From the NCBI GenBank assembly GCA_019636615.1, contig JAHBXF010000002.1:188001-252000 (forward strand): a stretch of 64,000 bases of DNA, written 5' to 3'. Position numbers and translations under genes: made by a program. This document shows positions 17,668-26,016 of the stretch, one piece after another. The notes beneath the pieces are model-generated. The model did no database searches and was not told the DNA's origin. It saw nothing but the letters and a program-made list of their open reading frames with translations. The DNA is from Phycisphaeraceae bacterium (GTDB taxonomy: Bacteria > Planctomycetota > Phycisphaerae > Phycisphaerales > UBA1924). Positions within the stretch are counted from its first letter, which is position 1. Each line of letters starts with the position of its first letter.

Positions 17668-18702
17668 ATGCCCGATACCGCCCAAACCGATCAGACGGCC
17701 GAACTTCGCTTCGCGTGCGGGGTGATCACCGAAGAAGCCGCGGCGCTCGAGAAGATGGCCGCCGGGCTCGATGCATCATTCACGCGCGCTGTGGAACTTA
17801 TCGTCGCCTGCGCTGATCGGGGCGGCACGGTGCTCGTTTCGGGGTTAGGAAAGTCGGGGCATGTGGGGGCCAAGATTTCCGCGACGCTCGCGTCCCTGGG
17901 CATCCCCTCGTACAACGTCCACCCGACCGAGGCCTTTCATGGTGATCTTGGCCGTTTTACGAAGGCAGACACGGTCATCTGCATTTCGTTCTCCGGTGAG
18001 ACAGATGAAGTCGTAAACCTCGCCGCGGTGCTCCGTCAAGACAACTTGCCCATCATCGCCATCACCGGCGCCCGGAGTGTTGCCGGGAAGGCGCCATCAA
18101 GCCTGGAGCGGCTGGCAACCGTCACGCTCGGGCTGGGGGTGTCGCGGGAGGCCGGCGACGGGTTCGTCGCGCCCACCAGTTCTACCACGGCCACCATGGC
18201 GCTGGGCGATGCGCTCGCCCTCGCCGCGGCCAGGCGGCGAAGGTTCACTTCTGAGGACTTTGCCCGCCGTCACCCGGGGGGCGCGCTGGGCGAGATGCTC
18301 CGGCCCATCACCGAGGTGCTTAGGTGTGTCGCGGGGAGGAACCTGCCCTGCATCCCTGACGCTGTCTCGGTGGGGCAGGCGCTGCGCCTCGCGGCCGAAT
18401 CGGGCCGCAGGCCCGGCGCGATGATGCTGGTGCACCCCGACACCGGCGCGCTCACGGGCATTTTCACCGACGGCGATCTGCGACGGCTCATTCTGCGAGA
18501 CCCCGGCGAACTCACCAGGCCCGTCAGCGAGGTCATGACACGCCGGCCCCGCACACTCCCGCACACCGCGCTGGTCAATGACGCGGTCAAGATGGTCCGC
18601 GAGCACAGGCAGGACGAGATTCCCGTGGTCGATGACGCGGGCAAGCCGGTGGGAATCCTCGATGTACAAGACCTCATCGCCATGAGGCTGGTCAGAGACT
18701 GA
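17668..18702 (+). CDS. kdsD: Arabinose-5-phosphate isomerase (KdsD/KpsF)
   Basis: Interconverts ribulose-5-phosphate and arabinose-5-phosphate, the first step to the lipopolysaccharide sugar Kdo. The 344 residues comprise an N-terminal SIS sugar-isomerase domain (VSGLGKSGHVGAKISATLASLGIPSY, then PTEAFHGDLG and ISFSGETDEVV) and two C-terminal CBS domains (about 215-344; FTDGDLRR and DVQDLIAMRL). All family landmarks are present. It implies a Gram-negative envelope with Kdo-containing lipid, in line with other planctomycetes. Confidence 0.92.
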   Translation: MPDTAQTDQTAELRFACGVITEEAAALEKMAAGLDASFTRAVELIVACADRGGTVLVSGLGKSGHVGAKISATLASLGIPSYNVHPTEAFHGDLGRFTKADTVICISFSGETDEVVNLAAVLRQDNLPIIAITGARSVAGKAPSSLERLATVTLGLGVSREAGDGFVAPTSSTTATMALGDALALAAARRRRFTSEDFARRHPGGALGEMLRPITEVLRCVAGRNLPCIPDAVSVGQALRLAAESGRRPGAMMLVHPDTGALTGIFTDGDLRRLILRDPGELTRPVSEVMTRRPRTLPHTALVNDAVKMVREHRQDEIPVVDDAGKPVGILDVQDLIAMRLVRD

Positions 18703-18798
18703 GACAGCGAGGGTTTCAGCGAACGAACCGGGACGCGCGGCGTCCGAGGCCGTGTGGTTGTTACGGTGAGCGTGCGTCGTGGTGCGTTGAGGGAGCGG

Positions 18799-19620
18799 TT
18801 ATTTCTCGGCAGAGATGTAGGCCACGTAGCAGGGGCAGGCTTCGCCCTTCTTGGTGGGCTTGAAGATGCCGTTGCCGCCACCTTTGCCGTCATCGCCTTC
18901 CCAGTACACGGTCACGGGGCCAAAGCCCGCCTCAACGAGCGCCTCGCGGATCTCGATGAGAGACCACAGCCGCCACGAATAGGTGAACGCGTTTTTCATG
19001 CGCGTTCCGTCCTTGAACTCGAAGTGGATCTTGCACGTTCCCTGGCCGCTGATCATGTCGATTTCGGCCTGGTCCCAGACGTAGGTGAACCCCTTCTGCT
19101 TGCGTCGTTCCTGCTGGGGACGCTGGGCCTCCCACCCGCCGAAGTGATCGAGGAAGAAGACGCCCTCTTTCCCCAGTGACGCGTGCACCGAGCGGAAGTA
19201 CCCGATGAGGTCCTGCCGGGTTTTGAAGATCCAGTAACTGAAGTTCATCGCCAGCACGATGTCGGTGCCACTGGCCGCGGGCGAGCCGGGGCTGCGCACA
19301 TCGGCCTTGAGCAGTGTCAGGCGCTGTTTGGCCTCATCGCTGAGCGAGGCCACATGGTGCTTCTTCCCCCAGGCGAGGGTCGGCCCGTGCAGATCGACAC
19401 CAACAGACGTGTTGGACGGCCTTCGCCGCACCCACTCGCAGGCGGTCGCCGCGGTGCCGCAGAAATCCTCGCGCAGCGAGACGGCGTGCCTGCCGCGCAG
19501 CCGTCGGAAGGTCTTATCGACGAAGTCGATCTCCGCCTCGGGGCATTGCACCGAGGCCTCGTAGAGAACGTGCTTGTCCGCCGTCTTCGCCGTGAGCGCC
19601 GCTTTGGGTCGTTTCGCCAT
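18799..19620 (-). CDS. Class I SAM-dependent methyltransferase, substrate unknown
   Basis: A 273-residue protein with the Rossmann-like methyltransferase fold: SLREDFCGTAATACEWV is motif I, VGVDLHGPTLAWG the acidic motif II, and IVLAMNFSYWIF motif IV. The middle (FFLDHFGGWEAQ) and the end (EIREALVEAGFGPVTVYWEG) fit small-molecule methyltransferases. It is alone on the minus strand between kdsD and ugd. I cannot name the substrate. Confidence 0.75.
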   Translation of the reverse strand: MAKRPKAALTAKTADKHVLYEASVQCPEAEIDFVDKTFRRLRGRHAVSLREDFCGTAATACEWVRRRPSNTSVGVDLHGPTLAWGKKHHVASLSDEAKQRLTLLKADVRSPGSPAASGTDIVLAMNFSYWIFKTRQDLIGYFRSVHASLGKEGVFFLDHFGGWEAQRPQQERRKQKGFTYVWDQAEIDMISGQGTCKIHFEFKDGTRMKNAFTYSWRLWSLIEIREALVEAGFGPVTVYWEGDDGKGGGNGIFKPTKKGEACPCYVAYISAEK

Positions 19621-19897
19621 AGAGGGCTACAGAATCCAACCTCAGCGGCCGGAAGTCAAGCGGGATCGATCAAAGTTGCCCCAATGAACCGCGGGTTCGG
19701 CACGGAGTGCGGGCCCTGTCAAACACCCGATGGCCGCCCCCGTCGCGGCAAGGGAAAGATCGCGCTGAACACGAAACCTTCATCGCCCGATGACGATTCA
19801 TGGGATGGGCGGTCGTATACTCATCCCCACCCTTGAACCGGGGTTGGTCCCAGAAACCCCGGGGCATACTCCCAGCCACTTTATCGGAGCAGATCTG

Positions 19898-21265
19898 ATG
19901 CGATTGACGATGGTCGGAACCGGCTACGTGGGCCTTGTCACCGGTGTGTGTTTCGCCAACACCGGCAACGATGTCATCTGCCTCGACGTCGACCCTCGCA
20001 AGATCGAGAAACTCCGCCGCGGCGAGTGCCCCATCTATGAGCCAGGCCTGACCGAACTCATGGAGCGCAACAACGCCGCCGGCCGTCTGAAGTACACCCT
20101 GGACAAGCAGGAGTCCTACCGCGACGCCGAGATGATCTTCATCTGCGTGGGCACGCCCAGCGACGAACGGGGCCACTCCGACCTGAAGTACGTCTACCAG
20201 GCCGCCGAGGAGATCGGCGCCGTCATCAAGTCGCTGGGCCCCGACCAGCGGCCCAAGGTGATTGTGGTCAAGAGCACCGTGCCCGTCGGCACCACCTTCG
20301 AGGTGAAGAAGCGAATCGCCGCGGTTGTGGGCCCCAACATCCCCTTCTCCGTCGCCGACAACCCCGAGTTCCTGAAAGAGGGCGACGCCATCAACGACTT
20401 CAACAAGCCCGACCGCGTCGTCGTCGGCGTTGAGGATGAACGCACGGGCGAGATGTTCCGCCAACTCTACGACCCCTTTGTCCGCAACGGGCACCCCATC
20501 TACATCATGGATGTGCTCAGCGCCGAGATGGTCAAATACGCCTCGAACAACTTCTTGGCCACCAAAATCTCCTTCATCAACGAGATGGCCAACCTCTGCG
20601 AGGCGTACGGCGCCGACATCCAGAAGGTCCGCGAGGGCATGTGCTCGGACAAGCGCATCGGCAACCAGTTCCTCTACCCGGGCCTTGGCTACGGCGGCTC
20701 GTGCTTCCCCAAAGACACCCTCGCGTGCATCATGATGGGCGACAAGGCCGGCATCGAGGCTCGCCTTTCGAAGTCTGTGCACGAGGTCAACCAGAAGCAG
20801 CGCGAGCGCTTCTTCGACAAGATCGTCAATCACTTCGGCGGCAAAACCGGCGTCGGCGGCGGCCCCGCCGGCTTGCAGGGCAAGAAACTCGCCTTCTGGG
20901 GCATCGCCTTCAAGCCCCGCACGGACGACATCCGCGAGGCCCCCGCGCTCACCCTCATGCGCAAGGCCGCCGGTTTCGGCGCCGTGTGCAGCGGCTTCGA
21001 CCCTGTCGCCGGCGAGAACGCCCGCGCCGAACTCGGCCCCGCCGCGACCATTGTCGACGACATGTACGAGTGCGTCAAAGGCGCCGATGCGCTCATCATC
21101 GCCACCGACTGGGACGAGTTCAAGAGCCCGGACTTCGCCCGGCTGGGCGCCCTGATGAAGTCCAAGGTCGTCTTCGACGGCCGCAACCTCTACCGGCTCT
21201 CGCAGATGCGTGAACTGGGCTTCACCTATTACAGCGTGGGCCGCTCGCCCGTCCGGGCCGGCTGA
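19898..21265 (+). CDS. ugd: UDP-glucose 6-dehydrogenase
   Basis: Oxidises UDP-glucose to UDP-glucuronate with two NAD, supplying precursors for surface polysaccharides. The product is 455 residues from the ATG at 19898. It has the NAD site MVGTGYVGLVTGVCF, STVPVGT, the ENPEFL-like motif DNPEFLKEG, and the catalytic Cys in GYGGSCFPKDTLA at about residue 268. The C-terminal domain (GIAFKPRTDDIREAP) is intact. Upstream in-frame sequence has no homology. UDP-N-acetyl-mannosaminuronate dehydrogenase is a relative, but the motifs fit Ugd better. Confidence 0.93.
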   Translation: MRLTMVGTGYVGLVTGVCFANTGNDVICLDVDPRKIEKLRRGECPIYEPGLTELMERNNAAGRLKYTLDKQESYRDAEMIFICVGTPSDERGHSDLKYVYQAAEEIGAVIKSLGPDQRPKVIVVKSTVPVGTTFEVKKRIAAVVGPNIPFSVADNPEFLKEGDAINDFNKPDRVVVGVEDERTGEMFRQLYDPFVRNGHPIYIMDVLSAEMVKYASNNFLATKISFINEMANLCEAYGADIQKVREGMCSDKRIGNQFLYPGLGYGGSCFPKDTLACIMMGDKAGIEARLSKSVHEVNQKQRERFFDKIVNHFGGKTGVGGGPAGLQGKKLAFWGIAFKPRTDDIREAPALTLMRKAAGFGAVCSGFDPVAGENARAELGPAATIVDDMYECVKGADALIIATDWDEFKSPDFARLGALMKSKVVFDGRNLYRLSQMRELGFTYYSVGRSPVRAG

Positions 21266-21298
21266 CACACCGCCGCCCTGCACGGGAGCACCCGGGCC

Positions 21299-22072
21299 GT
21301 GAACCGACAGGCCCCGCGATCACAGGTCACCCTCGCCGACTGGGGCGATGGTGTTGGTACGCTCGCGCCCGCCTCGGTCGATCTCTTCTACGCCGACCCG
21401 CCCTTCAACACGGGCGTCAGGCAATCAACACCCGCCGGTGCCGTGCGCGCCGGCCGGGACATCGCCACCAGTTACGCCGATGCCTGGCCCAGCATGGCCC
21501 ACTATGTCGCGTGGCTTCGTGAATGCCTCGCGCGAACGCTGCCCGTGCTCAAGCCCTGCGCCAACGTGCTGCTGCATGTCGATCAACGCACCTGCCATCA
21601 CGCTCGATTGATGCTCGATGATCTGCTCGGCGAGGCCGGCTTTGTCAACCACATCATCTGGTCGTACGGGCTGGGGGGCTCTTCCTCCCGCCGGTTCGCA
21701 CGCAAGCACGACGACATTCTGTGGTACACGCTCGACCCAGCCGGTTACTTCTTTGCCCCGCCACGCGTAGAGGCCACCAGCCGCCGCATGCGCGGGCAGA
21801 CCAAAAAAGCCACCGACGTGCTCGATATTCCAAGCCTCAACAACATGGCCAGTGAGCGAACCGGCTACCCCACCCAGAAGCCGCTGGAACTCCTCACGCT
21901 GTTGCTGAGGGCATGCGCCCCGCCGGGTGCAACAGTGCTCGACCCGTGCTGCGGCAGCGGCACAACGCTGGTCGCCGCGCAGTCGCTGGGCATGCATTCC
22001 ATCGGCTTTGACACCAACCCCGCCGCGGTTGACCTGGCCCGGGCCCGCCTTGCCGCGGGTCAGCAGTCGTAG
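21299..22072 (+). CDS. Solitary site-specific DNA methyltransferase (beta class)
   Basis: Transfers a methyl group from SAM to a base in DNA. The 257 residues have the catalytic motif IV first (LFYADPPFNTG, at about residue 31) and the SAM motif I near the end (LDPCCGSGTTLVAAQSLG, about 214), the order of beta-class enzymes. DPPF points to N6-adenine methylation, although N4-cytosine cannot be excluded. The segment IIWSYGLGGSSSRRFARKHDDILWYT is typical of the target region in this family. The start is a GTG 33 bases after ugd. No restriction endonuclease lies next to it, so it may be an orphan regulatory methylase. Confidence 0.85.
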   Translation: MNRQAPRSQVTLADWGDGVGTLAPASVDLFYADPPFNTGVRQSTPAGAVRAGRDIATSYADAWPSMAHYVAWLRECLARTLPVLKPCANVLLHVDQRTCHHARLMLDDLLGEAGFVNHIIWSYGLGGSSSRRFARKHDDILWYTLDPAGYFFAPPRVEATSRRMRGQTKKATDVLDIPSLNNMASERTGYPTQKPLELLTLLLRACAPPGATVLDPCCGSGTTLVAAQSLGMHSIGFDTNPAAVDLARARLAAGQQS

Positions 22073-22135
22073 TTCGGCAGGTTCACAGGCTCGGCGCGTT
22101 GGCAGGCGAGACCCGCCGGTGCCGGGGGATGATTT

Positions 22136-23425
22136 TCAGTCGTACCGGCCCACGATCAGCGTCACGTTGTGCCCGCCGAAGCCGAAGGTGTTGTTCATCG
22201 CGTACCTGATACGCCGCTCGCGAGCCGTGCCGGGCACCAGGTCGATATCAAACCCGGGCTCGGGGTTGTCAAGGTTGATGGTGGGGGGGATCACCCCGTC
22301 GCGGATCGCGTGTATGCACGCGATCAGTTCCACCGCGCCGCTGGCGCCCAGGCAGTGCCCGTGCATCGACTTGGTTGAACTCATCATCAGGGTGCCGCCC
22401 GCGGATGCCCTGGCATGGTCGCCGAAGAGTTTGGTCACCGCGGCGAGTTCCGCCTTGTCGCCCAGCGGCGTCGAGGTGCCGTGCGCGTTGATATAGCCGA
22501 TGTCTTCGCGGTTCAGGCCAGCCTCGTGCAGCGCGGCCCGCATCGATCGTGAGGCGCCGTCGCCCTGCGCATCTGGGGCGGTGATGTGGCTTGCATCGCA
22601 CGAGTTGCCCGTGCCGACCAGTTCGGCGTAGATCGTTGCGCCGCGCGCCTTGGCGTGTTCCTCGGTTTCGAGCACGTACATCGCCGCGCCTTCCGAGAGC
22701 ACAAACCCGTCGCGGTCGATGTCGAAGGGCCTGCTGGCCTTTTCGGGGGCGTCGTTGCGTGCCGACAGGGCCTTCATCACCATGAACGCGCTGATACACA
22801 GCGGCGTGCAGGCCGCCTCGGCCCCGCCCGCGATCATCACGTCCGTCTCGCCCCGCTGCATGATGTGCAGCGCATCGGCGATGGCGTGCCCGCTGCTGGC
22901 GCACGCGGTGGCGTGCGCCGAGGCGGGGCCCTTGAGGCCGTACTTGATCGAGATGTTCCCGGTGCCCGCGTTCACCATCAGGCGCGGAACCGTGAAGGGG
23001 TTGAGGCGGTCGTGCCCCTTGTCCCGCATCGTGTTCACACCGTCCTCGATGGTCTTGATCCCGCCGATGCCCGACCCGACCACCACGCCGCAACGCTCGG
23101 GGTTTTCCTTCGAGAAATCGATGCCCGAGTGGCGCACGGCCTCGGCCGCCGCGCCCAGGGCCAGGTGCGAGAAGCGGTCAACCCGCTTGGCCTCGCGGAA
23201 CTCGATCACGGAGGTGGGGTCCCACCCTTTGATCTGCCCCGCGATGCGGATCTCCCAACTGTCGCTGTAGAAGCGGAACTCGTCGCCCTCGATGGGGCTG
23301 ATGCCGCTGCGGCCTTCGCGCATCCCTGCCCATGTTGATGGCGCATCATGCCCGAGGTTCGTCAATGCGCCGAACCCGGTGATGACAACCCGCCGCTTCG
23401 TGCCTGAGAGGTGCTGGCTGCTCAC
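22136..23425 (-). CDS. fabF: 3-oxoacyl-ACP synthase II
   Basis: Condenses acyl-ACP with malonyl-ACP in fatty-acid elongation. It is 429 residues with a GTG start. The active-site Cys is in ATACASSGHAIADAL (about 175), and the two catalytic His are in NAHGTSTPLGD and STKSMHGHCLGASGAVE. The Gly-rich C-terminus NNTFGFGGHNVTLIV is typical. It lies about 100 bases behind acpP on the same strand, the usual acpP-fabF pairing. Confidence 0.94.
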   Translation of the reverse strand: MSSQHLSGTKRRVVITGFGALTNLGHDAPSTWAGMREGRSGISPIEGDEFRFYSDSWEIRIAGQIKGWDPTSVIEFREAKRVDRFSHLALGAAAEAVRHSGIDFSKENPERCGVVVGSGIGGIKTIEDGVNTMRDKGHDRLNPFTVPRLMVNAGTGNISIKYGLKGPASAHATACASSGHAIADALHIMQRGETDVMIAGGAEAACTPLCISAFMVMKALSARNDAPEKASRPFDIDRDGFVLSEGAAMYVLETEEHAKARGATIYAELVGTGNSCDASHITAPDAQGDGASRSMRAALHEAGLNREDIGYINAHGTSTPLGDKAELAAVTKLFGDHARASAGGTLMMSSTKSMHGHCLGASGAVELIACIHAIRDGVIPPTINLDNPEPGFDIDLVPGTARERRIRYAMNNTFGFGGHNVTLIVGRYD

Positions 23426-23527
23426 GAGTGTGGTATCCAGTTACAGCAGTGTGCCCCGCACGCGGCCCCGAAACCATGCGCCGGCGTTCCCGCCGGGGCA
23501 TGAAATTCTTGGACAGGCCGCCCCGGA

Positions 23528-23776
23528 TTACTGGGACGTCTGAGCCTTCTTGATGAAATCGATCGCGTCGCCCACGGTCTTGATCTTCTCCGCGACCTCG
23601 TCGGGAATATCAGTCTCGAAGGCTTCTTCGAGTTCCATCACCAGTTCAACCTGGTCCAGGCTGTCGGCGTTCAGGTCACCCATGAAACTCATCTCACGGG
23701 TGATCTTGTCCTTGTCCTGGCCCATCTGGCCCGCGACGATCTCGATCACCTTCGCTTCAATCTCTTGCTCGGTCAC
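23528..23776 (-). CDS. acpP: Acyl carrier protein
   Basis: Carries growing acyl chains on a phosphopantetheine arm. It is 82 residues and acidic, with the attachment Ser in [12 protein letters not shown] and helix [19 protein letters not shown]. The start is a GTG at 23774-23776 with GGAG about ten bases upstream; longer in-frame extensions read as non-coding. It is transcribed toward fabF. Confidence 0.95.
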   Translation of the reverse strand: MTEQEIEAKVIEIVAGQMGQDKDKITREMSFMGDLNADSLDQVELVMELEEAFETDIPDEVAEKIKTVGDAIDFIKKAQTSQ

Positions 23777-23965
23777 GCTTGATCTCCGTTCACCGTTGTT
23801 GCAGGATTCCGAGGCTCCCCGGCGCAGACTTCCACGCCGGACATCTGCCTGACGACCCCTCCCCAACTCTGGGCCCGAGTATACGCCTCGTCACTCGCCC
23901 CGGCTTTGCCCCCCCCTCCACCCCGCCCCAGACCCCACCCCCCGGGCTCTGTCCATCCCCTGCCA

Positions 23966-24763
23966 TTACCCATTGTCGGCCACTCGCCGCGAATACAAAC
24001 CCGCGGCCTTGATGTACGCATCAACCCCTGTGGCGAGCGAGCCCGCGCCCAGATCAGTGGGCATCCCCGCCGCCACCGCTCCCCGCAATGCCGTCGATGA
24101 CACTTCAGAAACGGGTAGGTCGAGCACCCCCTCGCCAAACCTCGCCAGCATCGCTTCGCTCCACGCCCGACTGGCTCGCATCGAATGGATCACCGCCGGG
24201 GGGTCTGTCAACGGTGGCCGCGGCGCGATCAGCACCTGGACCCGCGACAGCAGTTCTTTCACCCTGTGCCACTTGTGAAACTGCGATGCCTGATCCGCCC
24301 CGATCACCAGCCAAATTCGGCATCCGGGCTCGACCTGTTCGCTCAACTTCGCCACCGTGTCAAACGTGAAACTAAGGCCCGGGCGGCCGACTTCTTCACA
24401 CCACACCAACGCATCAGGCACACCCGCGAATGCGATCCGCGCCATCGCCACCCGATGCGCTGAGCCAGCGTCGGTCGTGCGGCCTTTCAGCGGAGACTCT
24501 CCAGTCGGCACCACCACCAACTGAGGCTGGTCTCCGGTTTCGCGTGACACATGCCGGCGCGCGGCATTGGCAATCTCGACATGCCATGCGTGCGGCGGGT
24601 CGAATGTCCCGCCCATCATCACGACCGGTGCCCCTGCGGGCAGCGCAAGGGGTTGCCCGTGAAGAACGCAGCGAGCCGCCGGCAGTGTTTCCCCTGCCGC
24701 CCCGCCGGGCAGAAGCAGCCTGGTCCCGTGCGATGAATCAGGATTTTCGGCGTTTGCAGGCAT
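23966..24763 (-). CDS. nadD: Nicotinate-nucleotide adenylyltransferase with altered HxGH motif
   Basis: Joins nicotinate mononucleotide to ATP to make deamido-NAD. The product is 265 residues from the ATG at 24761-24763, so about 45 residues precede the domain; an inner Met just before GGTFDPPH may be the true start. The landmarks are GGTFDPPHAWHVEIA, SPLKGRTT, FTFDTV, VIGADQASQFHKWH and SSTALRG, the last being the ISSTxIR phosphate site. The nucleotidyl-transfer signature HxGH reads HAWH here, with Trp in place of the invariant Gly. All other motifs are kept. Planctomycete variant or a shifted function are both possible. Confidence 0.8.
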   Translation of the reverse strand: MPANAENPDSSHGTRLLLPGGAAGETLPAARCVLHGQPLALPAGAPVVMMGGTFDPPHAWHVEIANAARRHVSRETGDQPQLVVVPTGESPLKGRTTDAGSAHRVAMARIAFAGVPDALVWCEEVGRPGLSFTFDTVAKLSEQVEPGCRIWLVIGADQASQFHKWHRVKELLSRVQVLIAPRPPLTDPPAVIHSMRASRAWSEAMLARFGEGVLDLPVSEVSSTALRGAVAAGMPTDLGAGSLATGVDAYIKAAGLYSRRVADNG

Positions 24764-25428
24764 GAGTCTCGGTCGTTCTCCTGGCGGGCCATCGCTGGGG
24801 CGTGCAGTCTCCGTGCCCTGACAGAGTCGCCCGCGTCTGACTGGGATATGGCCTTCAGCGGGTTGCCGGGGGCCACCCTCCTTGAACCCCAAGCGTGCCG
24901 GATTCTTGGATTAGCGTCACACTGATCCAAACCTCGCTTTGGCCACGCTCGGAGCATGCACCCCAATCCGCCTTCGCTATTCGACCTTCCCCCAGTCTGC
25001 GGGTCTCCCTCCCGAAGCACCTTGGGGCCCCACGGCCGCGCCGGGTGCGTTGTCAGAATCACGCCGCGACCGCCCATCCTACGAGTTTGGGGCCAGCCTT
25101 CGCCAAGCCTGCCAGCGGCTTCCGGCGATCGTTCTGGCATGGTAAACCGTGGCCCAAGGGCCAGGAGGCTTGGCTGCCATCTGATCCGGCGAACCCGACG
25201 CGCGAGCACCCTTTTCAACGCTGGGCCAAGCCCAAGGAGGCTCTGGGCGCTGCAGGGACGGGAAGGCGGCAGCCCTGGCTCTTGATCTTCCCTGCAACGC
25301 GGGGCCCGCGGCGTGCCAGAAAAACGACCTCCATGGAGTACAGGGTGGCATGGCCTTCGCGCCCCGGAATGGTGTCCGCAAGCCCAGAACGTGGCTACTA
25401 TTCCCCCGCGCGGCACGCCGCGCAGGTT
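24764..25428. other. Non-coding stretch between nadD and tRNA-Glu
   Basis: About 665 GC-rich bases with open frames on both strands but no start/ribosome site pair, no recognisable protein motif and no codon bias like that of the neighbours. Several short look-alike segments rich in GGCCAAG and CCAAGG recur between 25070 and 25240. I see no terminator or promoter that I would defend. Confidence 0.4.
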
Positions 25429-25503
25429 GGCCCCGTCGTCTAGCCTGGTCTAGGACACCACCCTTTCACGGTGGGGACATGGGTTCGAATCCCATCGGGG
25501 TCA
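25429..25503 (+). tRNA. tRNA-Glu (anticodon TTC)
   Basis: Full cloverleaf: acceptor stem GGCCCCG with CGGGGTC (one G-T pair), D arm with CTAG and AGGAC, anticodon arm CCACC-CTTTCAC-GGTGG with anticodon TTC at its centre, and T arm ATGGG-TTCGAAT-CCCAT. The CTTTCAC loop is the classic tRNA-Glu loop. The CCA end is not encoded. A dockerin-gene remnant lies directly downstream. Confidence 0.95.
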
Positions 25504-25641
25504 TTTCGCCTGTTTGCACTCGCTTCGCGCTCGCTCGCACTTGCTCGCGAAACCCCTGCAAAACCAGGGACTTGTGATGATTTTCCCGAACCAGCGCAAG
25601 CGGGCGCGGTCGCGTGCTGCGCCGCTTTTTGCGCCACAGGC

Positions 25642-26004
25642 GCGATCAGCCCGGGCGGCACCCTGCGCGTGAGTTCGGTGGGCGGGTTTGACCCCGCCTT
25701 CGGCAACATCCTCTTCGGCCTCGACGTGGTGCGCGGCGATTCACGCACGGGCGACTTCGCCGAGGCAGACCTGCCCAGCACCGCGGTGGGCGCCTACGCC
25801 ATCCGATACTTCTCCAACCGCGCCGAACTCATCTTCAACATCGCCGACTTCAACGGCGACGGCGGCGTGGACGGCGCGGATATTGAAGCCTTTACGCTGC
25901 TCTGGCAGGATGGATCGATGCTGACCGACATCAACGGCGACGGCGGCGTGGACGGTGCGGACATCGAAGCCTTCCTGACAATCTGGGAGCGCGGCGGCGA
26001 ATGA
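25642..26004 (+). pseudogene. C-terminal remnant of a dockerin-type exported protein
   Basis: The reading frame encodes a beta-rich stretch (GGFDPAFGNILFGLDVVRGD) and then two dockerin-like calcium loops, each reading NGDGGVDGADIEAF, ending WERGGE. Proteins with this tail are normally several hundred residues long with a signal peptide. Here the recognisable part starts about 140 bases after tRNA-Glu; upstream in-frame sequence is low-complexity, with no signal peptide, no ATG and no ribosome site. A GTG at 25669 could give 111 residues. I read it as a gene that lost its 5' part, perhaps by recombination at the tRNA. The left boundary is approximate. Confidence 0.6.
25850..25972 (+). repeat. 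Tandem 42-base dockerin repeats
   Basis: Two near-identical copies (25850-25891 and 25931-25972, offset 81 bases) each encode the calcium-binding loop NGDGGVDGADIEAF. They are the two halves of the dockerin-like module. Confidence 0.85.
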
Positions 26005-26016
26005 GCGGCATTTGCT

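Noticed and set aside
19670-21283. Long open frame on the minus strand opposite ugd
   Set aside because: It is an antisense shadow of a GC-rich gene with intact Ugd motifs on the plus strand; no recognisable protein features.
24895-25443. Possible gene upstream of tRNA-Glu
   Set aside because: No ribosome site, composition unlike neighbours, and the frame runs into the tRNA.
25429-26004. Active integrative element at tRNA-Glu
   Set aside because: No integrase, no repeat of the tRNA 3' end, and no mobile genes in the window.
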